A program made the position numbers and the translations under genes. This document shows positions 50,839 to 59,155 of a stretch of DNA of 64,000 nt, piece after piece; position 1 is the first letter of the stretch, and each line of letters begins with the position of its first letter. The notes under the pieces are model-generated. The model was not told the DNA's origin and did no database searches. It was given only the letters and a program-made list of their open reading frames with translations. Source of the stretch: Breoghania sp037026715 (GTDB lineage: Bacteria > Pseudomonadota > Alphaproteobacteria > Rhizobiales > Stappiaceae); NCBI RefSeq assembly GCF_037026715.1, contig NZ_JBANCG010000008.1, positions 124,001 to 188,000 of the forward strand, read 5' to 3'.

Positions 50839-52553
50839 GACTGTCCCCCCTCCCCTTCGATGACGGTCAGAGCCCGAGCCGGCGGGCCGTGCTGCAAGCG
50901 CCCACGCGCGGACTGTTTCTGCTGAAGCGACTTGAGCACCGCATCGCGCGGACCGAACGTTTTGGCGCTCCCCTCCTCCATCACCAGAAGCATGTCGATC
51001 TGGGAGAGGATGCTGTTGCGATGGGCAACGACGATGACGATCGCACCGCGCGCCTTTGCTCGCGCGATGGCTTCGGCGAGCGCCTTGTCTCCGTCCAGGT
51101 CGAGGTTGGAATTCGGTTCGTCGAGTACCAAGAGGAACGGATCGCCATAGAGGGCGCGGGCAAGGGCCACCCGCTGACGCTGACCTGCTGACAGGTTTAC
51201 GCCGCCGTCCCCGACCTGCGTCTCGTACCCGTCGGGCAGGGCGACGATCATGTCGTGCGCCCCGGCCGCTCGCGCCGCCGCGATGATGGTCTCGTCGCGG
51301 GCATCGGGATCGAGCCGTGCAATGTTTTGCGCAACGGTGCCCGGAAAGAGGTCGGAGCTCTGCGGCATATAGCCGATGTGACGTCCGCGCTCACAGGCCG
51401 TCCACTGGTCGAGCGCCGCGCCATCGAGGCACACCCGGCCGCGCTGCGCCGGCCAGACACCCGTTATCGTGCGCACGAGCGAGGACTTACCCGAAGCGCT
51501 TGGTCCGATGATCCCGACCGCGGTCCCGGCTTGTGCCTGAAAGCCGACATTGTGAACGGTCATGCGCCGGCGCTCGCCAGGCGGCGCCGCGAACACCCCC
51601 TCGACATGCAGGTGCCTGACGGGTGCCGGCAGAATCGTTCGCCCCTGTTCCTCCGGAAACAGGGCGAACACGCTCTCAAGACGTTGCCAGGCCTGCCGCG
51701 CCGCCATCATGCCGCGCCAGTTGGCGATCACCTGCTCGATCGGCTGAAGGGTACGGGCAACGATGATCGAGGCCGCGATGATCGATCCACCGGTCATGTC
51801 GCCGTGGATGACGAGCCATGCGCCCAGCGCCAGCGATCCGGACTGAACCATCTGGCGGATGGTTTTCGACATGCCGGAGAACAATCCGGATATATCTGCC
51901 ACCTGGCGTTGCAACTCCGCGCCGCGGAACTCGGCCTGTGACCATTGCGCACTCACTTCGGGCAGGATGCCCATCGCCGCGATCGCCTCGCCATTGCGGT
52001 TTGCCGCCTCGCCGAGGCGGTTGCGGGACGCGAAGGTTTCCGCGATCTCGTCCATCCGGCGTCGCGTGAGCAGATCGGCCGCGACGGTGAGCGCCACAAG
52101 AACGGTGAGGGTCGCGACGGCCAACCAGCCAATCAATGGATGGAGGAAAAAGCAGATCGCGAGGTAGATCGGCATCCAGGGCAGGTCGAACAACGTGGCG
52201 GGAGCGGAACTGGACAAGAACTGTCTGATCTGGTCCGCTTCCCGGACCGGCTTAAGACTATCGCCGACCATTTTCATGCGAAGCGGCGCACCGGCGACGA
52301 CGGCGATCACCCGCTTCGCCAGCGCGGCATCCACCAGCCCCGCGATCCGGCTCATGATCTTGCCGCGAACCACGTCCAGAAAGCCGGAAAAGGCATAAAG
52401 CCCCGCCACCAGAAGAAGCAACGCCGTCAGCGTCTGAACGCTCCCGCTTGGTATGACCCGGTCATAAACCTCCAGCATGAAGAGAGGACCGGTCAGCGCA
52501 AGAAGATTGATAACGCCCGTAAATACAGCAGCCCCTGTCAAGGCGCGCCACAT
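50835..52553 (-). CDS. Type I secretion ABC transporter, permease/ATPase (PrtD family)
   Basis: A 572-residue half transporter. The N-terminal membrane domain begins TGVINLLALTGPLFMLEVYDRVIPSGS, the usual PrtD/HlyB-type first helix, with no C39 peptidase domain. The ATPase domain has Walker A GPSASGKSS, signature NLSAGQRQRVALARAL, Walker B FLLVLDEPNSNLD and the switch His in VVAHRN. It exports the RTX protein encoded two genes downstream. The unit reads ABC, HlyD, RTX leftward. Confidence 0.93.
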   Translation of the reverse strand: MWRALTGAAVFTGVINLLALTGPLFMLEVYDRVIPSGSVQTLTALLLLVAGLYAFSGFLDVVRGKIMSRIAGLVDAALAKRVIAVVAGAPLRMKMVGDSLKPVREADQIRQFLSSSAPATLFDLPWMPIYLAICFFLHPLIGWLAVATLTVLVALTVAADLLTRRRMDEIAETFASRNRLGEAANRNGEAIAAMGILPEVSAQWSQAEFRGAELQRQVADISGLFSGMSKTIRQMVQSGSLALGAWLVIHGDMTGGSIIAASIIVARTLQPIEQVIANWRGMMAARQAWQRLESVFALFPEEQGRTILPAPVRHLHVEGVFAAPPGERRRMTVHNVGFQAQAGTAVGIIGPSASGKSSLVRTITGVWPAQRGRVCLDGAALDQWTACERGRHIGYMPQSSDLFPGTVAQNIARLDPDARDETIIAAARAAGAHDMIVALPDGYETQVGDGGVNLSAGQRQRVALARALYGDPFLLVLDEPNSNLDLDGDKALAEAIARAKARGAIVIVVAHRNSILSQIDMLLVMEEGSAKTFGPRDAVLKSLQQKQSARGRLQHGPPARALTVIEGEGGQS

Positions 52554-52800
52554 CGCCCCATTCCCCAGAATTACTTATATTGTTAAAAATATAATTTCAA
52601 ATACCATAAGGGAAGATACAGAGTCCCGCCTGCGGTTTTCAAGCTCTCTTTTCGGCTGATTTGCCGTTGCCGTTGTCCACGTATCCTCATGAGAGCGGCT
52701 AGGCCAGGCGAACCGCTTTCGCACGCCAGTTCCTCGTCATCATAAACGCGATGACCAGAAACCAAGCGTCAATCAGGACTTCGTGACAAACACAGTTGCC

Positions 52801-54705
52801 CTACTCCACCACCTCTTCCGCTTTCGGCCCGCGGCGCACGATGAAGTCGCCGTCGGCTTCCTGCACCTGGCGCAGGCGTTCCTCGGCCTCCGTCGCCTCG
52901 CGCTGGCGGGCCCACATAGAGGCATAAAGCCCGTCCTTGGCCAGAAGCTCCGCGTGCGTCCCGCGTTCCACGATCCGGCCGGCCTCCAGCACCAGGATCT
53001 GGTCGGCGCCGACCACCGTCGACAGCCGGTGCGCGATCACCAGCGTGGTGCGGTTTTTGGATACCACGTCGAGTGCGGACTGGATCTCCCGCTCGGTCTG
53101 GGTGTCGAGCGCCGAGGTCGCCTCGTCGAGGATCAGGATCGGCGGCGCCTTCAAGAGCGTCCGGGCGATCGCCACGCGCTGCTTCTCGCCGCCCGACAGC
53201 TTCAGGCCGCGCTCGCCCACTTCCGTATCGAAACCCTGCGGCAGGTTCTCGATAAAGGCGCCGATCTGCGCCATGCGCGCAGCTTCCACCACCTCCGCGT
53301 CGGTCGCCGAAGGCCGCCCATAGCGGATGTTGTAGCGGATGGTGTCGTTGAAGAGCACGGTGTCCTGCGGCACCATGCCGACCTTGGCGCGCACCGTCTC
53401 CTGCTGCACTTCGCGCAGATCCTGCCCATCGATGGTGATGGCGCCCGAGGTCACGTCGTAGAAGCGGAAGATCAGCCGCGAGATGGTCGACTTGCCCGCC
53501 CCGGAAGGCCCGACGATGGCGACCGTGTTGCCGCTCGGAACTTCAAACGACACGCCCTTCAGGATCTGCCGGTCGGGATCGTAGGCGAAATGCACGTTCT
53601 CGAAACGGATCGTGCCGCCGTCCACCGCAAGCGGCGTTGCGTCCGGCGCATCGACGACCTCGGCCTCCACCGACAGAAGATCGAACATGTCGGCGATGTC
53701 GATCAGCCCCTGGCGCAGCTCGCGGTAGATGTAGCCGATCATGTTGAGCGGAATGGAGAGCTGCATCAAAAGCGCGTTGATCATGACGAAGTCGCCGACG
53801 GTCTGCTCGCCCGCCATCACCGCTTGTGCGGAAAGCGCCATGCACGCGCCCATGCCCAGGGTGAAGATCACCGTCTGGCCCATGTTGAGCCAGGCGAGCG
53901 ATGTCCAGGTCTTCACCGCCGCGCCCTCGTAGCGCTCCATGGAGACGTCGAAGCGCGAGGCCTCCATGCGCTCGTTGTTGAAATACTTCACCGTCTCGTA
54001 GTTCAGAAGCGAGTCGATCGCCTTCGAATTGGCGTCGGTGTCGCTGTCGTTCATCACCTTGCGGATGTTGATGCGCCAGTCCGATGCCCTGACCGTGAAC
54101 CAGACATAGAGCCACACCGTTATCGCGATCACGCCGACATAGGACCAGGAGAACTGGTAGGCGATGACGGCCGCCATCAGCGCGAATTCCAGCGCGGTCG
54201 GAATCGCGTTGAGGATGGTGAAGCGGACGATGGTCTCGATGCCCTTCACGCCGCGCTCGATGATGCGCGAGAGCCCGCCGGTGCGCCGCTTGAGGTGGAA
54301 GCGCAGCGACAGCTCGTGCATGTGCACGAAGGTCTTGTAGGCGAGTTGGCGCACCGCGTGCTGGCCGACGCGGGCAAACAGCGCGTCGCGCACCTGGTTG
54401 AAGGCGATCATCAGCATGCGGCCGACGACATAGGCCGCCACCAGCATCATCGGCGTCACCGCCCAGACCGGAAGCCCGAGCCCGCCCGTGTCCAACTCCC
54501 CGGTCAGCGCATCAGTTGCCCACTTGAAGCTGTAGGGCACCAGAACGGTGACGATCTTGCCCAGAAGAAGCATCCCCAGCGCCATGACGACCCGGTTCTT
54601 CAGGTCCGGCCGGTCGGTTGGCCAGATGTAGGGCCAGAGATTGAGGACAGTGCGCAGCGTCGAGGTCTCGTCGACAGTCGCGCGCCTTTTTTCCGAAGCG
54701 CTCAT
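52801..54705 (-). CDS. Atm1/HMT1-type ABC exporter, permease/ATPase
   Basis: A 634-residue half transporter. The ATG at 54705 overlaps the arsR stop (ATGA). The membrane domain has six helices starting near residue 35 (NRVVMALGMLLLGKIVTVLVP) with the Atm1-type stretches YETVKYFNNERMEASRFD and QLSIPLNMIGYIYREL. The ATPase shows GPSGAGKST, LSGGEKQRVAIARTLL, ILILDEATSALD and IAHRLSTV. Atm1-type transporters export glutathione polysulfide or glutathione-metal conjugates. The overlap with an ArsR regulator favours metal or metalloid detoxification here (inference), although the housekeeping Atm1 role cannot be excluded. Confidence 0.92.
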   Translation of the reverse strand: MSASEKRRATVDETSTLRTVLNLWPYIWPTDRPDLKNRVVMALGMLLLGKIVTVLVPYSFKWATDALTGELDTGGLGLPVWAVTPMMLVAAYVVGRMLMIAFNQVRDALFARVGQHAVRQLAYKTFVHMHELSLRFHLKRRTGGLSRIIERGVKGIETIVRFTILNAIPTALEFALMAAVIAYQFSWSYVGVIAITVWLYVWFTVRASDWRINIRKVMNDSDTDANSKAIDSLLNYETVKYFNNERMEASRFDVSMERYEGAAVKTWTSLAWLNMGQTVIFTLGMGACMALSAQAVMAGEQTVGDFVMINALLMQLSIPLNMIGYIYRELRQGLIDIADMFDLLSVEAEVVDAPDATPLAVDGGTIRFENVHFAYDPDRQILKGVSFEVPSGNTVAIVGPSGAGKSTISRLIFRFYDVTSGAITIDGQDLREVQQETVRAKVGMVPQDTVLFNDTIRYNIRYGRPSATDAEVVEAARMAQIGAFIENLPQGFDTEVGERGLKLSGGEKQRVAIARTLLKAPPILILDEATSALDTQTEREIQSALDVVSKNRTTLVIAHRLSTVVGADQILVLEAGRIVERGTHAELLAKDGLYASMWARQREATEAEERLRQVQEADGDFIVRRGPKAEEVVE

Positions 54706-55073
54706 CGACCGGCCTCCGACGTTTGAAGCTCTTTCATCGCGACCGCATCGGCAGCTGGAACCGTGGCGCACTTGCCCTCGGTCTCGCCCAGCACGGCGAA
54801 CAGCGCGGCGGAACTCTCGGCGAAGGCCCGCACGGCCTCCGCATCCAGCCAGTAGCACGAGCGCCGGCCCTCGTTCTCGCCGCGGACCAGCCCGGCCTCG
54901 CGCAGGATCTGCAGGTGCTGCGAAACCGTCGACTGCGCCAACGGCAACATGCCGACGATGTCGCCGCAACAGCGCCGGTCGTTGTCGGCGAGAGCCCGAA
55001 GGATCGCGAGCCTCGCCGGATGGGCAAAGGCCTTGAAACAGGCGGCGAGCCTGTCGTCATCGAGAGGGGGCAT
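54702..55073 (-). CDS. ArsR-family metal(loid)-responsive regulator
   Basis: A 123-residue winged-helix repressor from the ATG at 55073 (MPPLDDDRLAACFKAFAHPARL); longer in-frame starts are not supported. The DNA-recognition helix is LAQSTVSQHLQILREAGLV. Cysteines at 12, 35, 36 and 73 plus one near 100 are candidate thiol ligands for As, Sb or a soft metal; the CC pair at 35-36 just before the recognition helix is near the alpha-3 site of ArsR/CadC types but is not the classic CVC. The 4-bp overlap with the ABC exporter predicts co-regulation with its target. Confidence 0.9.
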   Translation of the reverse strand: MPPLDDDRLAACFKAFAHPARLAILRALADNDRRCCGDIVGMLPLAQSTVSQHLQILREAGLVRGENEGRRSCYWLDAEAVRAFAESSAALFAVLGETEGKCATVPAADAVAMKELQTSEAGR

Positions 55074-55288
55074 GAACGTCCTTGGATTGCTTTGTCTCGA
55101 TCGCCCGAAGGCGGCGCGGCAGGCGGAGCCGCTCATCGATGATCGTCGATAGACGATGAATACCGCGGATGCAAGGGGCAGAAGTACGCAAGGGGCGGGA
55201 CGGCGGGACAAGGGGCCGTCCGTCGAGACGTGCTCTTACGGGCGCTCTCAATTTCTGCCCCGGAAATGTGCGCGGCTTGCTCCTGGCT
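55074..55288. other. Intergenic region upstream of arsR
   Basis: About 215 bp, presumably containing the arsR promoter-operator (a tcatcgatgatcgtcgatagacgatga repeat of short TCGAT/ATCGA elements near 55134-55157 is a possible operator region). No gene is seen. Confidence 0.4.
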
Positions 55289-55390
55289 GTCATCCCCGCG
55301 AAGGCGGGGATCCAGCACCCCGTGAGCGCTGCTGTTCAATTCAATAGGGAAATCTTGTGGTTACTGGATCCCCGCCTTCGCGGGGATGAC
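55289..55390. repeat. REP-like palindrome pair
   Basis: Unit 55289-55314 (GTCATCCCCGCG/CGGGGAT) and its near reverse complement 55365-55390 flank 50 bp. This is the common alphaproteobacterial intergenic repeat with GGGGAT arms. A short segment at about 55450-55476 matches 31885-31912 inverted. Confidence 0.8.
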
Positions 55391-55520
55391 AATCGTGCCT
55401 GTGGTTCTGTACAGGGACAAACGCCTGCATTGCAGAACTTGCGTATTCTAATACCATTTTCGGGCTGGGCTCTCAGGATGGGTCCAAGCACCGGAAATCC
55501 GGGCTGCGGAACCACCCGCC

Positions 55521-57179
55521 TCAGTTCGTGGCGGAGGGGTCTTCCGTGTCGCCCTTCCAGGCGTCATCGCCCACGGGGGTGAGGAACACCTGGCCGGGAT
55601 AGATCAGATCGGGATTGCGGATCTGGCCCTGGTTGGCCTCGTAGATCGTCGTGTAGCGGATACCCTTGCCGTAGAGCCTGCGCGAGATCGTCCAGAGATT
55701 GTCGCCCTTGCGGATGATCACGTTGGGCACACGCGCGGTGGCGGACGCGCTGGCACCCGTCCCCTCGCCCGCCGAGCCTTCCGCCGCGACCTGCGCCAGG
55801 ATCACCGCATCCGGTGCGCGCTCGAAGGTCACCTCGGCGCGCGCCAGAACCGTGCCTTCCGCTCCCTTGACCAGGTCGGCGCGCACATCATGCTTGCCGG
55901 CCTGCATCTCGTGCTCGGTCTCCAGCAGCCAGCGGCCATTGGCCCGCGCAGTGGTCTCGCCGAGATAGTCCTCGCCCAGGTAGATACGCAGCGTCGCTCC
56001 GGGATTGCTCGTGCCGGCGACGAAAATCTTGCCCTTCTCGCTCTCCACCGCATCGACGGTGACGCTGTATCGAGGCGTCTCGGGCGCCCCGCTCGCCTCG
56101 GGTGCCTGCCCTGCCGCGCCGCCGGCCGCGCTCGCCACCGTCGCCTCGGCCGAGGCGGAGACCGCCTTTTCTTCGTCGGTCTTCGCGCTGTCCGCCGCGG
56201 CGAGGTCCTGCGCGGGCGCGGGTTCACGCGGCGAGGCCTCCTCGCCCGCAGGCTCCGGTTCCGGCGGCGTGCCGTTCGCGCTCTCGTCATCGGCCTTGGC
56301 AACCACCTCGCCCTGCCCGGCTGTCTCGCGGGTCTCGTCCGCGCCAGCGGCTTCGCTCTGCGCGGCGGCGACCTTCATCTCCGCTTCCGCCGCCGACGTT
56401 GCGGCCGGCTCCTGCGGCGCGCTCACGGCCTCTGCCGTCTCCCTTGCCAGCGCCTCGGCTTCCTGATCGGCGGCGCCGGGCTCGGTCGCGCCCGGCGTCG
56501 CGTTCCCGGCAGGCTGCTCGCTGGAGGCCACCACGCTCGGCTGGCGTTCGCCCGGGCGCTGCAGGATCGTGCTCGGCTCGCCCTCGGCATTCATGACGAC
56601 GAGCACGTCGCCGGCGTCGCGGTCCTTCGGGATCGACACGGTCACGCGCTGGGTCGATTCCGCCGGCGCCTCGCCATCCTTTTCGGAGTGGATGGCGATG
56701 TCGTAATCGCCGGGCTTGAGCGGGTCGTCGAGCACGATGGCCCATTCGCCCGCGCTGTTCGATTTCGTCTTGGCGATGACCTTGCCGTTGGCCACCAGAG
56801 CGACGGTCGCGTCCGCCTCGGCGAGCCCGGCCAGCACCGCATCGCCCGACGGCTCGACCCGAACCACGTCGAAGGTCGGCGCGATCGCCTGCGTCGCCTC
56901 GGCCTGTGCGTCGGCGGCACCGGTCGCGGAACTGCCGGCCTGCGGTGCGGACGCCTTCGCAGCGACATCCGCGCCACCATCCTTGCCGGTGACGGGGGCC
57001 TTGCCGGCGGCAGGCGCCTTGGCGGATTTCGTTCCCTGCTGCGGCGCGGTGCCGGCAACCTGCGGCGCCGGTCCGCCCCCCTTGCGGAAGCTGTCGAAGT
57101 ATCCGGCCTGATACCCGAAGATGGCGAGGGCAACCGCGACGGCGATACCGAAAAGCCCTGCGAGCAATACCTTGAACAT
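55521..57179 (-). CDS. Membrane-anchored LysM domain protein with long disordered region
   Basis: A 552-residue protein from the ATG at 57179. A signal anchor (MFKVLLAGLFGIAVAVALAI) is followed by a disordered stretch, an Ig-like domain (about 130-205, VVRVEPSGDAVLAGLAEADA, NSAGEWAIVLDD), about 180 residues of Ala/Glu/Pro-rich linker, a second Ig-like domain (about 385-470, GKIFVAGTSNPGATLRIYLG) and a C-terminal LysM domain (IIRKGDNLWTISRRLYGKG, IYEANQGQIRNPDLIYPGQ). LysM binds peptidoglycan, so it probably tethers envelope layers. It is divergent from the LOG-family gene. Confidence 0.88.
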   Translation of the reverse strand: MFKVLLAGLFGIAVAVALAIFGYQAGYFDSFRKGGGPAPQVAGTAPQQGTKSAKAPAAGKAPVTGKDGGADVAAKASAPQAGSSATGAADAQAEATQAIAPTFDVVRVEPSGDAVLAGLAEADATVALVANGKVIAKTKSNSAGEWAIVLDDPLKPGDYDIAIHSEKDGEAPAESTQRVTVSIPKDRDAGDVLVVMNAEGEPSTILQRPGERQPSVVASSEQPAGNATPGATEPGAADQEAEALARETAEAVSAPQEPAATSAAEAEMKVAAAQSEAAGADETRETAGQGEVVAKADDESANGTPPEPEPAGEEASPREPAPAQDLAAADSAKTDEEKAVSASAEATVASAAGGAAGQAPEASGAPETPRYSVTVDAVESEKGKIFVAGTSNPGATLRIYLGEDYLGETTARANGRWLLETEHEMQAGKHDVRADLVKGAEGTVLARAEVTFERAPDAVILAQVAAEGSAGEGTGASASATARVPNVIIRKGDNLWTISRRLYGKGIRYTTIYEANQGQIRNPDLIYPGQVFLTPVGDDAWKGDTEDPSATN

Positions 57180-57545
57180 CGAGCCTTCGCGCTCCCTGAG
57201 ACTGAAGGATGTGAGACCGGGGCCGCTCACGGGAAAACCGGCGGAAACGCGCCTTGAGGCATGCCACATCCCGGGCGGCGTTCGTCCGCAAATTCAACGC
57301 ATGGTTATACGCCTTTGCCTCCTGCGGCAAGCAAACGGCGGCAAGTGGCTGGCCTTGCGTCGCTTTCCCGCGCGGCGCAGAAGCGCTGGCAAGCGTTCGC
57401 GTGCGCTGATTCTGTCCGCATGCCGCAAAGGGAGCTCGCGCCCCGCTGGGACTGGTCGCCGGCCCGGGTGCACGGCATTCGGACGAACCCGCAGGATGAG
57501 AACTCCGCTTGACCTTCGAGCGCACGCGGTGCCAACTTGGATCCC
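57180..57545. other. Divergent intergenic region
   Basis: About 365 bp between the LysM and LOG genes. It must hold both promoters; no clear hexamers, repeats or small gene are seen. Confidence 0.4.
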
Positions 57546-58148
57546 ATGACAGACATTCGAAGCATTTGCGTTTATTGCGGTTCCGGCGCGGGCACCGATC
57601 CCGCCTACCGCGAGGCGGCCGCCGAACTCGGTCGCGAAATGGCCAGGGCCGGCATCCGGCTCGTCTATGGCGGCGGCTCGGTCGGCCTGATGGGCATCGT
57701 CGCCCGCTCCGTTCTGGAGAACGGCGGCGACGTCACCGGCATCATCCCGCGGTTCCTGAAGGACCGCGAGGAAATGCTGGAGGACGTCTGCGAGCTCATC
57801 GTGACCGAGGACATGCACGAGCGCAAAAAGCTGATGTTCGAGAGAGCGGACGCCTTCGTCGCGCTGCCGGGCGGCATCGGCACGCTGGAAGAGACGGTGG
57901 AGATGATGACCTGGGCCCAGCTCGGCCAGCACGCCAAGCCGGTGCTGCTTGCCAACATCAAGGGCTTCTGGGAACCGTTCCGCCAGTTGCTGGAGCACAT
58001 GCGCCGCGACGGCTTCATCCGCGACGGGCTCGACGTGACCTATCACGTCGCGAATTCCGCGGCCGACATCGTCCCCCACCTTCAGAGCATCGCCAACGGC
58101 ACCCACGGCGAAGGCCGTGAGGACGCGGTTCCGCTGTCACAGCTTTAA
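57546..58148 (+). CDS. LOG-family protein (nucleotide 5'-monophosphate phosphoribohydrolase)
   Basis: A 200-residue Rossmann-fold enzyme. SICVYCGSGAGTDPAY at the start, GIRLVYGGGSVGLMG (phosphate loop), MHERKKLMFERADAFVALPGGIGTLEE (catalytic Arg and the PGGxGTxxE motif). LOG enzymes cleave the ribose phosphate from cytokinin riboside monophosphates in plants and from AMP-type nucleotides in bacteria; members were once mislabelled lysine decarboxylase. A TTG at 57537 is an alternative start. It is a monocistronic gene next to rarD (convergent). Confidence 0.92.
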   Translation: MTDIRSICVYCGSGAGTDPAYREAAAELGREMARAGIRLVYGGGSVGLMGIVARSVLENGGDVTGIIPRFLKDREEMLEDVCELIVTEDMHERKKLMFERADAFVALPGGIGTLEETVEMMTWAQLGQHAKPVLLANIKGFWEPFRQLLEHMRRDGFIRDGLDVTYHVANSAADIVPHLQSIANGTHGEGREDAVPLSQL

Positions 58149-58204
58149 GACAGGACAAATCGGGGCGGGAGCCAGCGGTCCGTCCCGATCGCTCCCGACC
58201 TCGC

Positions 58205-59137
58205 TCACACGACCGGATTCCGCGCCGCCTCCAGCGCACGGGCGCGCTTGCGCAAGAGATCGCGCGTAAACACCGCCAACGACAGCCAGATCAGCGCGAA
58301 ACTCGCGAGACGCATCGGGTCCAGCGGCTCGCCGAAGACCACGATCGCCAGCACGAAATGCAGCGAGGGCGCGAAATACTGCAATATGCCGATGGTGGTG
58401 AGCGGCAGACCGCGCACGCCGCGGGCAAACAGGATCAGCGGCAGCGCCGTCACCACGCCCGAAGCCGCGATCACGGCCATCATCCCGATCCCGGGCCCGA
58501 AGACGAGCACGCCCTCGATGTCCTGCCAGACGAGATATCCGAGCGCGATCGGCGCCAGCACGACCGCCTCCACCAGCAGCCCCGGCGCGGCACCGACCGA
58601 AACCGTCTTGCGGATCAGGCCATAGGTGCCGAAGGAAAAGGCCAGCGCCAGCGAGATCCACGGAAAGCTGCCCAAGCCCCAGGCCTGCAACGCAATCGCG
58701 ACCATCGAGATGGCGACTGCAAGCTGCTGTCCCCGGCTCAGCCGCTCGCCAAGAAACACCGTGCCGAGCGCGACGGAAACCAGAGGATTGATGAAGTAGC
58801 CGAAGGAAATCTCCAGCACCCGGTGGGCATCGATGCCGATGATGAAGATCAGCCAGTTGGCGGCGAGGATGGTCGCGCTCAGCGCCAGACGCCAGAGCCG
58901 GCCCGGATCGGTGAAGACCGCGACGACCTCGTCAAGGCGCCGTACGACGGCAAGAACCGCCCCCACCAGCACCACCGACCAGACGATGCGCTGGGCGACA
59001 AGCTGCTCGGCGGGAACCGCATGCAGGAACAGGTAATAGAGCGGCAGGAAGCCCCACAGGACATAGGCCCCGACCGCGCTCGCGTAGGCGGTCAGTTCCT
59101 CGTCCTGGGCGGTTCGCCCGGACGGCGGAGTGGTCAT
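58205..59137 (-). CDS. rarD: EamA-family transporter RarD
   Basis: A 310-residue protein with ten predicted membrane helices in two EamA repeats. VGAYVLWGFLPLYYLFLHAVP and QRIVWSVVLVGAVL at the N-terminus, SFGYFINPLVSVALGTVFLGERLSRGQ, and the second half LFARGVRGLPLTTIGILQYFAPSLHFVLAI are the RarD (chloramphenicol-sensitive protein) signatures. The substrate is unknown; many EamA proteins export metabolites. It starts 18 bp beyond the cimA stop and may be co-transcribed with it. Confidence 0.92.
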   Translation of the reverse strand: MTTPPSGRTAQDEELTAYASAVGAYVLWGFLPLYYLFLHAVPAEQLVAQRIVWSVVLVGAVLAVVRRLDEVVAVFTDPGRLWRLALSATILAANWLIFIIGIDAHRVLEISFGYFINPLVSVALGTVFLGERLSRGQQLAVAISMVAIALQAWGLGSFPWISLALAFSFGTYGLIRKTVSVGAAPGLLVEAVVLAPIALGYLVWQDIEGVLVFGPGIGMMAVIAASGVVTALPLILFARGVRGLPLTTIGILQYFAPSLHFVLAIVVFGEPLDPMRLASFALIWLSLAVFTRDLLRKRARALEAARNPVV

Positions 59138-59155
59138 GTTCGTTGAATGCGCCGG

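Noticed and set aside
55289..55390. Repeated palindromes as a possible CRISPR array
   Set aside because: Only two units in inverted orientation, no regular spacers and no cas gene; they are REP-type repeats.
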